NCBI GenBank assembly: GCA_016930015.1 | Contig: JAFGHR010000038.1 | Span: forward strand, 1 to 64,000 | DNA: 64,000 bases | Direction: 5' to 3' | Origin: Anaerolineae bacterium | GTDB taxonomy: Bacteria; Chloroflexota; Anaerolineae; Aggregatilineales; Aggregatilineaceae | In this document: piece by piece, positions 52,310-63,500 of the stretch | How the letters are laid out: every line of letters begins with the position of its first letter | Position numbering within the stretch: the stretch's first letter is position 1 | Position numbers and translations under genes: made by a program | The notes under the pieces: generated by a model | The model's input: the letters and a program-made list of their open reading frames with translations, nothing else | What the model was told of the DNA's origin: nothing | Database searches by the model: none

Positions 52310-53242
52310 ATGACTGCGCCAAGTTCATCTCCCAACATCTGGCAATTGCAGGCCAGGCAGGATATCCCCAGTTTGATCGCCGCATTGCAGTATCCTGATC
52401 CGGAAGTACGCAGACGTGCAGCCGTCGCACTGCGCATCATCAACGCTACCGAAGCTGTTCCGGCCCTGAAGATCGCGTTTGAAAATGAAACCAATCCTTC
52501 AACACGCATGGATATTTTTTCTGCGCTGCACGGCCTGAATCGAAAAATCGATATCAACAGTATGCTCAAAGACCGCGATATTGACGGCCTGGTAAAAGCG
52601 TTACAGAGCACCCACACAGATACGGCTATTGCAGCAGCACATGCGCTGGCCAAAATTAACGATCGCTCAGCTGTCGAACCGCTGGTGATGCTTTTTCAGA
52701 ACACAACAACCCTATCCCCGGTGCGGTTAGCGGCTGCCGAAGCCTTGCTGACCCTGCAATGCGCGCCAACTCACGTTACCCTGCTTGGCGCATTAGACCA
52801 CGAGGACTGGCACATCCGGCGTAACGCGGCTGCGATCCTGGGTCAACTCCAGGCTAGCTGGGCCATTGAGCCGCTCGCCACGGCGTTAAGCGACAGCCAC
52901 CCAACTGTACAACGCACCGCCGCTGCTGCCCTGCGTCGTATCGGCACGCCTGAAGCGATGACAGCCTTACGCACCCGCTCGCCTGAACCAACCAAACCGC
53001 CCACAACAAAAGGCAAACCGGCCCCAGCGCCCACCCCTGTTTTGCCCCCAGCCAAGAAAAAACAAGCGCCGTCATCCACAACCGCGCCAACCCGGCCCGC
53101 CTTCCCTATTCTCCCTGACACCGTCCCTCAGATCGCGCCAAATCAACAGCAGCGACGTAAACTCGATATGCCCCCTACATTAACGAAGCCGGTGAGAAAA
53201 CTGATCGATTTTCTGCGCCCTGGGGCCGATGACCAGGACTGA
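52310..53242 (+). CDS. HEAT-repeat protein
   Basis: A 310-residue soluble protein. Residues about 12-225 contain roughly five to six HEAT-type helical pairs, with units such as DIPSLIAALQYPDPEVRRRA, DRSAVEPLVML and WAIEPLATALSDSHPTVQRT. A Pro/Thr/Lys-rich linker (about 225-280) and a short basic C-terminus follow. HEAT repeats bind protein partners; no catalytic domain is present. It is divergent from the PP2C gene across about 208 bases and may share its regulation. Confidence 0.85.
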   Translation: MTAPSSSPNIWQLQARQDIPSLIAALQYPDPEVRRRAAVALRIINATEAVPALKIAFENETNPSTRMDIFSALHGLNRKIDINSMLKDRDIDGLVKALQSTHTDTAIAAAHALAKINDRSAVEPLVMLFQNTTTLSPVRLAAAEALLTLQCAPTHVTLLGALDHEDWHIRRNAAAILGQLQASWAIEPLATALSDSHPTVQRTAAAALRRIGTPEAMTALRTRSPEPTKPPTTKGKPAPAPTPVLPPAKKKQAPSSTTAPTRPAFPILPDTVPQIAPNQQQRRKLDMPPTLTKPVRKLIDFLRPGADDQD

Positions 53243-53377
53243 ATACCGTTGATCACGTTCCCCATAACACGTCAATTGGCGGCCAAAACACCAGCATGTC
53301 CTGAACTTCAATAGTCCGCAGCCTGAGCAAACGAATCAATTGCGAATCTGCCGGTGATCGTGATGTACTGAACGTTG

Positions 53378-54484
53378 TCAATCTGCCATGTCGGGAAAAC
53401 TATCAACAGCAGGCGGTTTGTCATCGCCTGACTGTGGATAGTTGAGCGGTGGCTCGGACGGCAGCGGCCCTTCGACGCCCATCATGCGCCGGATGGCGTC
53501 TAACTCGTCTTGAGAAAGGCCGCTGTCACCAAATGCATGTGTAAACGCGATCTGTTGAAACGCGATACCTGCCATATTGGGCATCGGGATCGCACCGCGC
53601 GGCGCACGGGAGCTGAAACGAGCATTCCCCTGGACAAGCAAGCTCACTCCAAACGCCCCCACACCAACCCATTGAATGAACGTCAGCCGCTCGTCCAGCA
53701 GCAGGTACGACAGGGTGACCGCTACCGCGATTTCAGTGATGGCCAGCAATGTCGTTTGCAGGCTCCCAAAGTGTTTCACACCAGCAAACAACGTCAAGCG
53801 CGACAATGCCGTCGAAATCGCTAACGCCAGGATCGCCCACATGGTATCATGCGACTGCGGCACCCAATGCAAGTCATAGGCGCCGCGTGCCATAACCACC
53901 ACCACAGCCATCACGGTGATCACGTATAATGTCACCGTTTGCGGCGGCATTTCATACAACACGCGCTGGCTTAGAATCAACGTTCCGGCAAACAACAACG
54001 CATTACCCAGCATAAACCCAACACCAAGCCATTCCACCTGGCCATGCCCACCGCCGCTGATGAGCATCAGACCAAACAGCGCCAGCAGCACGCGCACACC
54101 CGTTCGCCAACTGAGTGATTGGCCACCCAACCGCGCCAGCAGGACCGCAAACAACAAATATGAACCGTTCAGGAGCTGGCTCATCGACGCATCAAGCCGC
54201 GACAGGCCGTTGTAATACATCAGCGACCCGATCCCGTTGACAGTCCCAACAACCGCGCAGCCCAGAAACCCCGCCAGATATATGTAGATGTACTTCCGCA
54301 GAAAAACCAGGTAGAGAATCCACAACAATGCAGCCGCCAGCGCCGTGCGAGTGGCAGCTACAGTAAATGGATCGGACCCACCGCGCAGTGCCAGTTTCCC
54401 AAACACAGGGGCCAGCCCCAGAAAAATGGGTGACATCAACGCCGCAGTCAGATTGGAATGGCGATCAGAGTCAAGATCAAACAT
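53378..54484 (-). CDS. EamA/DMT-family transporter
   Basis: A 368-residue membrane protein with ten predicted helices arranged as two EamA units, the first from about residue 12 (LTAALMSPIFLGLAPVFGKL) and the second from about 150. A cytosolic tail of about 75 residues follows, longer than usual for the family. DMT exporters move metabolites such as amino acids or nucleobases. It lies 29 bases downstream of the REC-kinase gene in the same direction, so it may be the last gene of the leftward signalling operon. The substrate is not predictable. Confidence 0.85.
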   Translation of the reverse strand: MFDLDSDRHSNLTAALMSPIFLGLAPVFGKLALRGGSDPFTVAATRTALAAALLWILYLVFLRKYIYIYLAGFLGCAVVGTVNGIGSLMYYNGLSRLDASMSQLLNGSYLLFAVLLARLGGQSLSWRTGVRVLLALFGLMLISGGGHGQVEWLGVGFMLGNALLFAGTLILSQRVLYEMPPQTVTLYVITVMAVVVVMARGAYDLHWVPQSHDTMWAILALAISTALSRLTLFAGVKHFGSLQTTLLAITEIAVAVTLSYLLLDERLTFIQWVGVGAFGVSLLVQGNARFSSRAPRGAIPMPNMAGIAFQQIAFTHAFGDSGLSQDELDAIRRMMGVEGPLPSEPPLNYPQSGDDKPPAVDSFPDMAD

Positions 54485-54513
54485 ATGCCGGTTGGGTGCT
54501 GCTACTCAGCCGA

Positions 54514-55782
54514 TTAGCTGTCGTGTTGAATTGGAGAGATTATTCTGGGTCGCTCGAGCGGCAGATTGATATAAAAAGTGCTGCCGGGCAACCGGTCTTC
54601 ATCACAGCCGTCACTTTCCACCCACATTTTACCGTGATGCGCATTAATAATACCCCGGCAAATTGCCAAACCCAACCCCAACCCGCCGCCACGAAACGCC
54701 GTTTTGCTGGTAGAGTGAAGCTGCGTATCACCCGCCGTATAAAACCGGTCAAAAATACGCCGCTGGTCATCCGGGTTGATGCCGATGCCCGTATCATGAA
54801 CGCTGATTTGAACCCGTGTTTCTTGAATCTCAGCCTGCAACGTGATCGTGCCGCCGTCCGGCGTATATTTGATCGCGTTGCCAAACACATTACTAAACGC
54901 AAGGTCTAGCAGCAGTTCATCACCGAAAATTTCGGTAGGCCATGTCTCCGGATCAACCTTCACCGTCAACTGGCGCTGCTCGCTCGCCTGCTGGTAACCC
55001 TCAATCACCCGCTCGATAACCTTTTTCAGATTTGCGGTCCCAGGCTTGAGATCAACACGACCGGACGCGATCCGGGACACGATGACGATCTCGTTGATGA
55101 CCACGCTTAGGCGTTCAATCGAATCGACCAGCCCAACCAGGCAGGCACGCGCCTCCGGGTTTTGAGCCATCACCTGTTGGATAACATCCAACGACTGTAC
55201 AAGTCGGCTGTAACCATAAACGGTGGTGAGTGGGGTACGCAGCTCGTGCGCCGTAAGTTGAATAAAATCGTCCTTGATACGATCCAGGCGCCGTAGTTCC
55301 TGGTTGCTCGCTTCGAGTTCGCGGACGTTATCCTCAAGCCGGGCCACAAGCTCTTCGCGGTACGCCTGCTGCGCCGATTTGAGTGCGGACACATCTACCC
55401 GGTCTTTTTCACCGTGTAAATAACGCTCAATCTTGTCGATGAGTGTTCCCAGGTTAACCGGCTTGGTGATGTAACCGGTCACCCCGGCCACAAATGTTTT
55501 TTCGCGCTCGAGCGAGTGGCTTTGAGCTGTCAGCGCCACAATTGGCACCGATTCAAGTGTTGGGTCCGTCCGCAGCCGCACCGCGATATCACGCCCGCTT
55601 AGATCGGGCAGGTTGATATCGGTCAGGATCAGATCGGGCCGGTGAGTCTTTGCCAGATCAATACCCTCTAACGCCCGGCTGGCGCTCAACACGTTATACC
55701 CTGCCGTGACTAAAAAACGCTCAATTAACCGGCGGCTGGCATCGTCATCTTCAATGTATAAAATTGTAATCTGATTAACCAT
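54514..55782 (-). CDS. Hybrid protein: receiver domain followed by histidine kinase
   Basis: A 422-residue cytosolic protein with the order REC-coiled coil-HisKA-HATPase. The receiver (about 5-120) has D55 in LTDINLPDLSG and conserved Lys in GYITKPVN. The kinase has H179 in LTAHELRTPL and the N, G1 and G2 boxes FGNAIKYT, DTGIGINPDD and GGGLGLGLAICRG. An N-terminal receiver controlling a kinase is a phosphorelay intermediate; input would come from an upstream kinase. The ATG at 55782 is preferred over one 18 codons earlier because the extra residues lack the receiver pattern. It follows the PLP enzyme-receiver fusion by 87 bases. Confidence 0.9.
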   Translation of the reverse strand: MVNQITILYIEDDDASRRLIERFLVTAGYNVLSASRALEGIDLAKTHRPDLILTDINLPDLSGRDIAVRLRTDPTLESVPIVALTAQSHSLEREKTFVAGVTGYITKPVNLGTLIDKIERYLHGEKDRVDVSALKSAQQAYREELVARLEDNVRELEASNQELRRLDRIKDDFIQLTAHELRTPLTTVYGYSRLVQSLDVIQQVMAQNPEARACLVGLVDSIERLSVVINEIVIVSRIASGRVDLKPGTANLKKVIERVIEGYQQASEQRQLTVKVDPETWPTEIFGDELLLDLAFSNVFGNAIKYTPDGGTITLQAEIQETRVQISVHDTGIGINPDDQRRIFDRFYTAGDTQLHSTSKTAFRGGGLGLGLAICRGIINAHHGKMWVESDGCDEDRLPGSTFYINLPLERPRIISPIQHDS

Positions 55783-55869
55783 TGATTTCTGTTCACCGTT
55801 TACAAGGAAAATCCCTCGCACCAAGCGATGCCGCACGCGTTAATGCACATCGATACGAGAGCGGATGTG

Positions 55870-57516
55870 CTACAGTGTTTGAATGATACTTTGCAGCAGA
55901 TCCTCATCAAGAAAACTACCTTTTTGTAATAATGCAGCGATCTGGTTGCTCAGGCGCCCACGTTCACGCGGAGTTAGCTCTTTGGCCGTCAGCACAATCA
56001 CCGGAATCCGGCACAGCGCTTCATCGGACTTAAGGATATTGATGACTTGAAACCCATCCATACCCGGCATCATCAGATCGGTAATCACGACGTCCGGCTG
56101 CATCTTCCGCACCAGTTCAATGCCGCTGGCACCATCCGTTGCGATCTCGACCTTGTACGAACCGCGCGTTTGCAGAATTCGACTGATCAACCGGGCGGCG
56201 TCGGGATTATCTTCGATCACTACCACGCGTCCACCGGTTGTTTCGACCTGTTCCAACGCGGAGAGTATACCTTCCTCTGGCAGCGATTCCACCTGGCTGC
56301 TGTGTGAAACATCCACGTGCCGCGCCCATTGATCGCCCAAAATATGTTTTTCTACCGGCAGGGTATGGCCGGAGCAATTGACAACCACCACATCGTCAGG
56401 ACGGATATCACCATTGCGCACCATTTTGATCAACCCGGCAAACGCAACTGCCGTAGCTGGTTCAACCGACAACCCGTCACCGCGCGCCAGCAAGCGCATG
56501 ACTTCAAACGCTTCTTCATCGCTGGCGCTTTCGGCAGCGCCGCCGTATCGCTGCATCAACTGCCACAACCACTCGTATGCCCGGCCCGGACGCCCTGTGC
56601 TGAGGGTCGCGATCACGGTTTGAGGGTTATCAACCGGGACGGCGATACGCTGCCCGGCTTTAAACGCATGGACCATTGGGGCGCATCCCTGCGATTGTAC
56701 AATACCGATAGAGGGCACTTTGTCCGCCAGCCCCAATTCGATCAGCTCTTGAAACCCCTTGGCAACACCAATCGGCCCCATACCCCCGCTGACACCCTGA
56801 ATAAACCAATCCGGCGCGCGCCAGCCCAGGTCTTCGGCGATTTCGTAAGCCATCGTTTTCATGCTTTCAATGGCCGCGATGCTCTTGATGCCGCGATCCA
56901 AAAAGAGGTTGCGGCTCTGGGCGAAACGGGCGGCGACCGCTTTCGTTTCATCATATGTGCCCGTCACTTTGATGACTTCGGCACCATATAATGCCACTTC
57001 CCGCATTTTTTCGCCGGGCACCTGGCTCGTCAAAAACGCCCATAACTTGATCCCGGCGCGCGCTGCATAGGCAGAATACGCAATCGCGACGTTTCCGGTT
57101 GACGCGACGACCGCTTCTTCAATGCCCAACTCACGCAGCACTGATATCGCAACCGATGCCTGACGATCTTTAAATGAGCCGGTCGGCCCCTGGCGTTCAT
57201 CTTTGATATACAGGTTTTTTAGCCCCAGCATGACCGCCAGGTTCGGCACCTGGAGCAGCGGCGTCCCACCTTCACCCATGCTCACAATGTAACGCGGGTC
57301 CAACAGTGGCAGCAGCTCATAGTAGCGCCATAAACCGGGTTTCCGCCGGGCGAGCTGTTCGGGCCAGCCCGCTGCCAGCAGCGCTTCGAGATCATAACGC
57401 GCTTCCAGGATGTTTTCACCACAAACAGGGCAGGTGGTCTGCCTGCCATCATAGGTCGTCACATGTCCGCAGTTTGTGCAGTGAAGTTGTACTTGTTTGG
57501 CAACTGGGTCATTCAA
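55870..57516 (-). CDS. Threonine-synthase-like PLP enzyme fused to a response-regulator receiver domain
   Basis: A 548-residue single open frame. Residues 13-32 hold four cysteines (C13, C16, C29, C32) as in threonine synthases with an N-terminal zinc ribbon. Residues about 75-395 are a fold-type II PLP enzyme: K116 in PTGSFKDRQA is the cofactor lysine, and VASTGNVAIAYSAYAARAG, GGMGPIGVAKGF and NCSGHTLPVEK are further family marks. A short linker leads to a complete receiver at about 429-548, with acidic VVIEDNPDA, phosphoacceptor D480 in VITDLMMPGMDG, and VIVLTAKE. Threonine synthase forms threonine from O-phosphohomoserine. The fusion is highly unusual. Its start lies one base after the stop of the giant kinase. 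A related PLP enzyme, not threonine synthase itself, is possible. Confidence 0.85.
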   Translation of the reverse strand: MNDPVAKQVQLHCTNCGHVTTYDGRQTTCPVCGENILEARYDLEALLAAGWPEQLARRKPGLWRYYELLPLLDPRYIVSMGEGGTPLLQVPNLAVMLGLKNLYIKDERQGPTGSFKDRQASVAISVLRELGIEEAVVASTGNVAIAYSAYAARAGIKLWAFLTSQVPGEKMREVALYGAEVIKVTGTYDETKAVAARFAQSRNLFLDRGIKSIAAIESMKTMAYEIAEDLGWRAPDWFIQGVSGGMGPIGVAKGFQELIELGLADKVPSIGIVQSQGCAPMVHAFKAGQRIAVPVDNPQTVIATLSTGRPGRAYEWLWQLMQRYGGAAESASDEEAFEVMRLLARGDGLSVEPATAVAFAGLIKMVRNGDIRPDDVVVVNCSGHTLPVEKHILGDQWARHVDVSHSSQVESLPEEGILSALEQVETTGGRVVVIEDNPDAARLISRILQTRGSYKVEIATDGASGIELVRKMQPDVVITDLMMPGMDGFQVINILKSDEALCRIPVIVLTAKELTPRERGRLSNQIAALLQKGSFLDEDLLQSIIQTL

Positions 57517-57517
57517 T

Positions 57518-60500
57518 TTACCGCTTCTCCTGATGGTTCCCCAACTGAATCTCCACCTGGTTTAACAAATGGTGTTCATCCACATCGTCTTTACGATACA
57601 CATCTACGTGTTGCAGCGAATCACGTTCTTCGGCGCTGATGTCTTCGGCGGTGAGCACCAGCACCGGAATGCGAGCCGTCCGGTTGTTGGATCGCATTGC
57701 CTTTAATACTTCAAACCCGTCAATCTCTGGCATACGCAGGTCCAGGATCACCAGATCGATCGGTGATGCCGTCTGCTGAATGATGTCCAGCGCCTGCTGT
57801 CCCGTCGTCACCTGCAATACCTCGTAGGTGCCAAACGTTTCGAGCATCTCACGGAACACACGGATCGTTTCCGGCTTGTCGTCCACGAGCAAAATCCGCT
57901 GACGGGTGGCTTCAGCTTCGGCCTGTTGGACTGCCGTGACCAATTGTTCGCGCGTAAACGGCTTGATCAGGTAATTCGACGCCCCCAAACGGTAACCGCG
58001 CTCCATATCGGCGTCTATGCTGCATACAATGATCGGCGTTCGGAAGGTTGGCTCAGCATCTTTGAGATGCGCTAACAAGTCCCAGCCCTGCTGTTCGTGC
58101 ATGGCAACATCCAAGAGTATAACACGAGGTTGGTAGGCAACGGCTAACTCTTCCGCGTCTTCCAACCGGGTGACACCGATCACCTCGTACCCTTCGCGTG
58201 CCAGATACTTCCGGTACAGGTCGATCGCTTTAACCTGTTCCTCAACAACCAACACAATCCGGCTGGCTGGTGGTGCAGGGGCACTCTCCTCTACCGGTTG
58301 GTCACTGTATTCTTCATGCACGTCATCGCTGGCCCCGCCTTCGTCGGGTTCGACAGCATCTTCTTCTGGTGGTGGTGATACCGGGATCGAAATGCTGAAG
58401 GTTGATCCGACGCCGACTTCACTCTCAACCCAGATGCGCCCCCCCTGAAGCTCCGTGAGCGATTTCGCCAGCGGCAGCCCCATACCGGTACCTTCAACGC
58501 GGCGCGTCAAGGAATTATCGACCTGCTGGAACGCCTCGAACAACAGCGGCATATCTTCTTCAGCGATACCAATGCCGGTATCGGATACCGAGACGTGGAT
58601 AACTGGCTGGCCTTCCTCCGTTGTCGGGAAGGCCGTCAGCGTGACGCTGCCTTCGTTGGTGAACTTGCTGGCATTTGATACCAGGTTGAGCAGCACCTGT
58701 CGTGTGCGGAACTCGTCACCATACGCGTCGGGCAGATCGTCCGCTATTTCTGTGTACAACCGGAGCGACTTCTCACGCGAGAGGCCAACGGCGCTGGACA
58801 TCACGCCTTTGATCACCTCTTGCAGCTTAAAATAGGCAAAGGACAGCTCCATTTTGCCCGCTTCGATCTTCGCCTGGTCAAGAATATCGTTCACCAGGCC
58901 CAACAGGTGGCGACCACTATCATAGATCGTCTGCAAATCCTCTTCCTGGGCGTCGGTCAGTGGGCCGTCGATACCCTTCAGGATCACGCGCGAGAAGCCA
59001 ATGATTGAGTTAAGCGGCGTACGCAGCTCGTGACTCATCGCGGCCAGGAAGTTTGTTTTCAGGTGGTCAACCTCAAGCAGCCGCACGTTCGCATCCTGAA
59101 TTTCGCGCAGCAGCCGCGAGTTTTCGATGATCGCTGCCAGCGAACTGCTCAGGGTTTGGAGCAAACGTAAGTCATTTTCGTCAAATGCGTTCACTTCGTT
59201 GCTTTCACCCACCAGTACACCCACCAGCACACCCACCGCCTGAAGTGGCACCGCGATGACGGAGCGGGTATTTTTGTTGGATGGCAGACGGCGGGGATCG
59301 TTGGATAGATCATCAATGATAACGGCCTCGTTGTGACGCGCCACCCAACCAATCAACCCGCGATCAAGCTCAATCGATGACAGATCGGTTTCCGCACCCA
59401 CAGCACCCACGTCGGCGCCTTTGACCATGTACTCACCGCTGGCATCAGGCAAAAAGATACTGGCGCTGGTCAGGTTCATTGTGCCGCGCAGGGTATTCAC
59501 GACCTGGTCGAGCGTTTCATCCAGGTCGATAGCGGTCGCGGCTGCCGTTGTCACGCTGAACAAAAACGCCATCTCGTCGGCCCGCTGCTCAGAAACCTCA
59601 AATAACCGCGCATTGTCAATGGCGGTTGCCACCAGGTCGGCCAGCGAGCGCAGCGCATTTGCATCATCATCGGTAAATGCACCAGGCTGGTTACTCTGGA
59701 CATCCAGCGCGCCCACGATCTGGCCGCGTGTGATCAGTGGCAGTGCCATTTCGGAGCGTGTATTCGGAAGATACGGATTAAATTTGTGCACTATCTTTGC
59801 ATCGGCGGTGTCAAGCGCGATTTGAGGCTCACCTTTTTGTGTAACCTGCCCGATCACCGAATCTGATCCGACCAGCAGGTGGTGCCGGATGCTCAAAAGC
59901 TGCTGCCCGGCCTCACCGGTTGACGCCACCAGATCGGCCCGTGCGTTTTCGTCGTTGACCAAAAACACCTGCACGTGGTCATATTCAAAGGCGTCGCGGA
60001 TCATGTTGATCACCTGCGACAGCAGTTCATCCAGCCGCAAAATCGTGGTAACCGCGCGGCTGATTTCAGCCGATATGCTCAACTGGCGTGCTCGCCGCTG
60101 CGCCTGCTGGAACAGCAGCATGTTTTCAAGCGATGTGGCCGCCTGGTCAGCCAATGACTCGTACAATCGTTTACTACCCGTGTTTAACGAGAGATGCCGG
60201 GGGAAGCCCAACAAGACCATGCCCAGCGATCGACCCGCTGACTTGAGTGGGATAAAAATCGCCGCCCGGATCGCCAGAGCTTCGAGCGCTTGTTTGGCGT
60301 CATCATCCAGTGTTGGCGCTGTGGTTATATCGTCGATCCACGTGATATCGGGCGACATCATAACCGACCACAGCGGGAACTGCCGGGTACTATAACGTGT
60401 GCCGCTCAGATCGTCGGCCTGGTGAGCGCTCCAGCTTGCCATCACTTCAACGGCGGCATACGACATATCCGGCACTTCGGCGTGCAGCAGGTACAACAAG

Positions 60501-63500
60501 CCCTGGGAAACATCCAGCAGTTCGGCGTGTTGGATAAATGCCATCAGGACGTCTTGCGCGGCCTGGGCATTGGCTATTGCGCGGCTGATGTAATACAGGG
60601 CTGCCGTATCCTGGAGCGCGTCTTCGGTACGTGCCAGCAGCCGCTGGTTTTCAATCGTAATCGCGGCCTGGTCGGTCAGTGTGGACAACAAACGCCGTTC
60701 TTCCACAGAAAATACACGCGGCTGCTTGTACCCCACGACCAACCACCCGACAGCCTCACCACGCACGCCCAGCGGAAAACTGCTGATCGCCGCCAATTCG
60801 AGCGCGTTCAGGCACGCTGCTTCCGCATCATCCGGTTGGTTTGCGTCCGGAATTCGCATCTCCTGCGTTAGTAAAGGCTGGAAAACCGATACATTACACG
60901 TGTCTTTCAGTTCAGATGGTTGGCTGGCGGCGATATACATGGTTTCGTGGCCCTCAAAATCATCATTTCTCAAAATGATATAGGCCGCATCAGGGAATAA
61001 CACGTCAAGCTGCCAAAGCATCACTTTCAGCAGTTCGGACATATCAGAAACATGCGAGATCGAGCGGCTGGCTTCATACAACAAGGTTGTTTCGCGCAAA
61101 CTGTCTTGCAGCGCACGCTCTAGCTCTTGCAGATCACTGATGTCTTGAAAGGCGCCAACGGCGGCGGTAATGTTTCCGTCACGGTCACGGATAGGCGCCA
61201 CATTGGCCAGCAGGGAAATCCGGCTGCCGTCCGGATGGATGACTATCAGGTCGTCAACCAGCACCGGTTCCCCGGTGGAAAAAACGCGGGTCAGCGGCCA
61301 TTCCTGGCTGGAATAAGCCATCCCTGTATCACTATGAACAATGGGGTATGATGCGGAAACTTGCGCGGCATCTTCCGCCTGCGCCAGCGGCCCCACCAAC
61401 TCCAGCAGCCGTTGATTCGACAACATCACGTCGCCGGTGGGGGTAGCTACCATGATGCCGGTCGGCATGGTATCAACGATAATCTGCAATTCCTGGCGCT
61501 GGCTCTCGGCCTGATCAAACAAGCGGCGGTTTTCAGTAGCAACGGCGACCTGGCTGGACAATGTAGCCACAAGCTGAACATCTCGTTCGTCAATATCAGG
61601 CGCGTCAAATGCCCGGCCAATTTGTAAGACACCCACTATGTCGCTGCCAAGACGAACCGGCATTGCCAGATGTTTGCCATAGTATTGAATGGTTTCGTCC
61701 AATGCGCCGGTGGACGGCTGATCGTTTACCTGGTTGACGATGATCATTTTTCCGCGCTGAACCGCTTCAGTCAGCGCCATCGGGGCCTGTACATCGACAT
61801 GATCGGGCCAATCGGTGTGAGACGCGACCACGCGCTGAATCCGCACGCCGTCCCCGGTTAGCAGTCCAAACCACCACCGGTCATAGTTGCCCGGCCCGGA
61901 CACCGTCTTAAAGAGATGCTGAAGACCGGACTCGAAATCACTACCAATCTGACCGGCCAACTGACCGGCTTCGGCCAACGCCTGCGCACGGCGGGTTTCG
62001 GTTTGTGCTTCCTCGAACAGGCGTGCATTTTCGACGGCCAGCCCTACACGCCCGGCTAGAGTCTCCATCAGTATATAATCGTCATCTGTCAGTTCGCGAT
62101 ATCCTGGCATATCGACGACCAGCGTCCCGATCGTTTCACCACGAACCTGAATCGGCGTTTCGGTCTGATCGCCGGATAAAACCAGTTGGCCGTTGCCGAG
62201 TGGTTCCACCCGCAGTTGATCGTACACGTAGCCCGTCGGGATCGTGCCGCCGTGTTCTGCGTCATGCGACTGCCACGCCGATCGTGTTAGCTGGCGGTTG
62301 AGCGTGTTAATTTCCTGTACACGTTCCTGAGTCTCGGCCAGCAAGCGCGCATTTTCGATAGCAATCGCAATCTGATCGGACAGTACTTCAAACACCCGCA
62401 CCACGTCTTCATCAAATGCATCGGACTCCGTGCTTTGTAAGTCCAGCGCGCCGAAAACCCGATCTTCAATCTTGAGCGGCAGCCCCATTTCGGACCGGGT
62501 GGAAGGCAAGAACGGGTTGGGCTGCCAGGATACATCGGGTTTGCTTGTATCAGACGCGATGACAACCTGGCCGCGCGCCGTGACACGACCAATCAACGAA
62601 TTCGAACCCACGCGTAACTTGTGCCCAAACTCAAGCAGTTGGCGCCCTGCTTCCCCGGTACTTTCGGTTAACACGGCATATTCACCCAGATTATCCAACA
62701 TAAAAATCTGGACATGGTACACTGTGTCAAAACGGCGTCGAATCTGCCCAACCATTTCACGTAACAAGACATCGATATCGCGGATACTGGTCGCGATCCG
62801 TCCAATCTCAGCCGCGATTTCCAGGTCACGCGCATGGTACTGAACACGCGCCTCCATGTTGTGGAACAGCGCGTCAACCATCTCGCGTGACTGCTCAAGT
62901 TCGACAGCCATCCGGTTAAATGTCTCGGCCAATTCCACCATCTCACGCCCGCCGCTCGGCATGATCCGAAAATCAAGCTGACCTTCTCCTAACGCACGCG
63001 TGCCGTGTTGAAGCTGTCGGACGGGATGAATCACGCTTCGCCGGACTATCATGACAGCCGCCAGCCCAACCAACACGATCGCCCCTAACGCTACCCCCGC
63101 CGAAGACAGGAGTCCTTCCCACAAGGCTTGATCAATCGGGTCAGCCGGGATGCCAACAATAAAGTCCAACTGGAGTTCCGGGGCCTGCGAAATTGGCTGC
63201 GCCGCCGCGCGTGTCAGATACACCGCGCCATAACCTGGCACATCACGCCGTACCGTTTTGTCTAGCGGCACGTCATGCAGGTTGAGCGCTTCGATCGGCT
63301 TGCCTTTGTAAGTCGGATCAGAGTGGGCAATGATGTTTGTGTTGGAAAAAACAAGCGCCTCGAAAGCCACATTGGGGTTGGCTGCCACAAAGCTGGTGAA
63401 TCCGTCCTCAAACTGGGCGAACATGATCGACACCAGCGACGCCATATTCAGGCTATCCGATGTCCTCTCAGGAGCAGAAACCTGGGTCATGAAAACGTCA

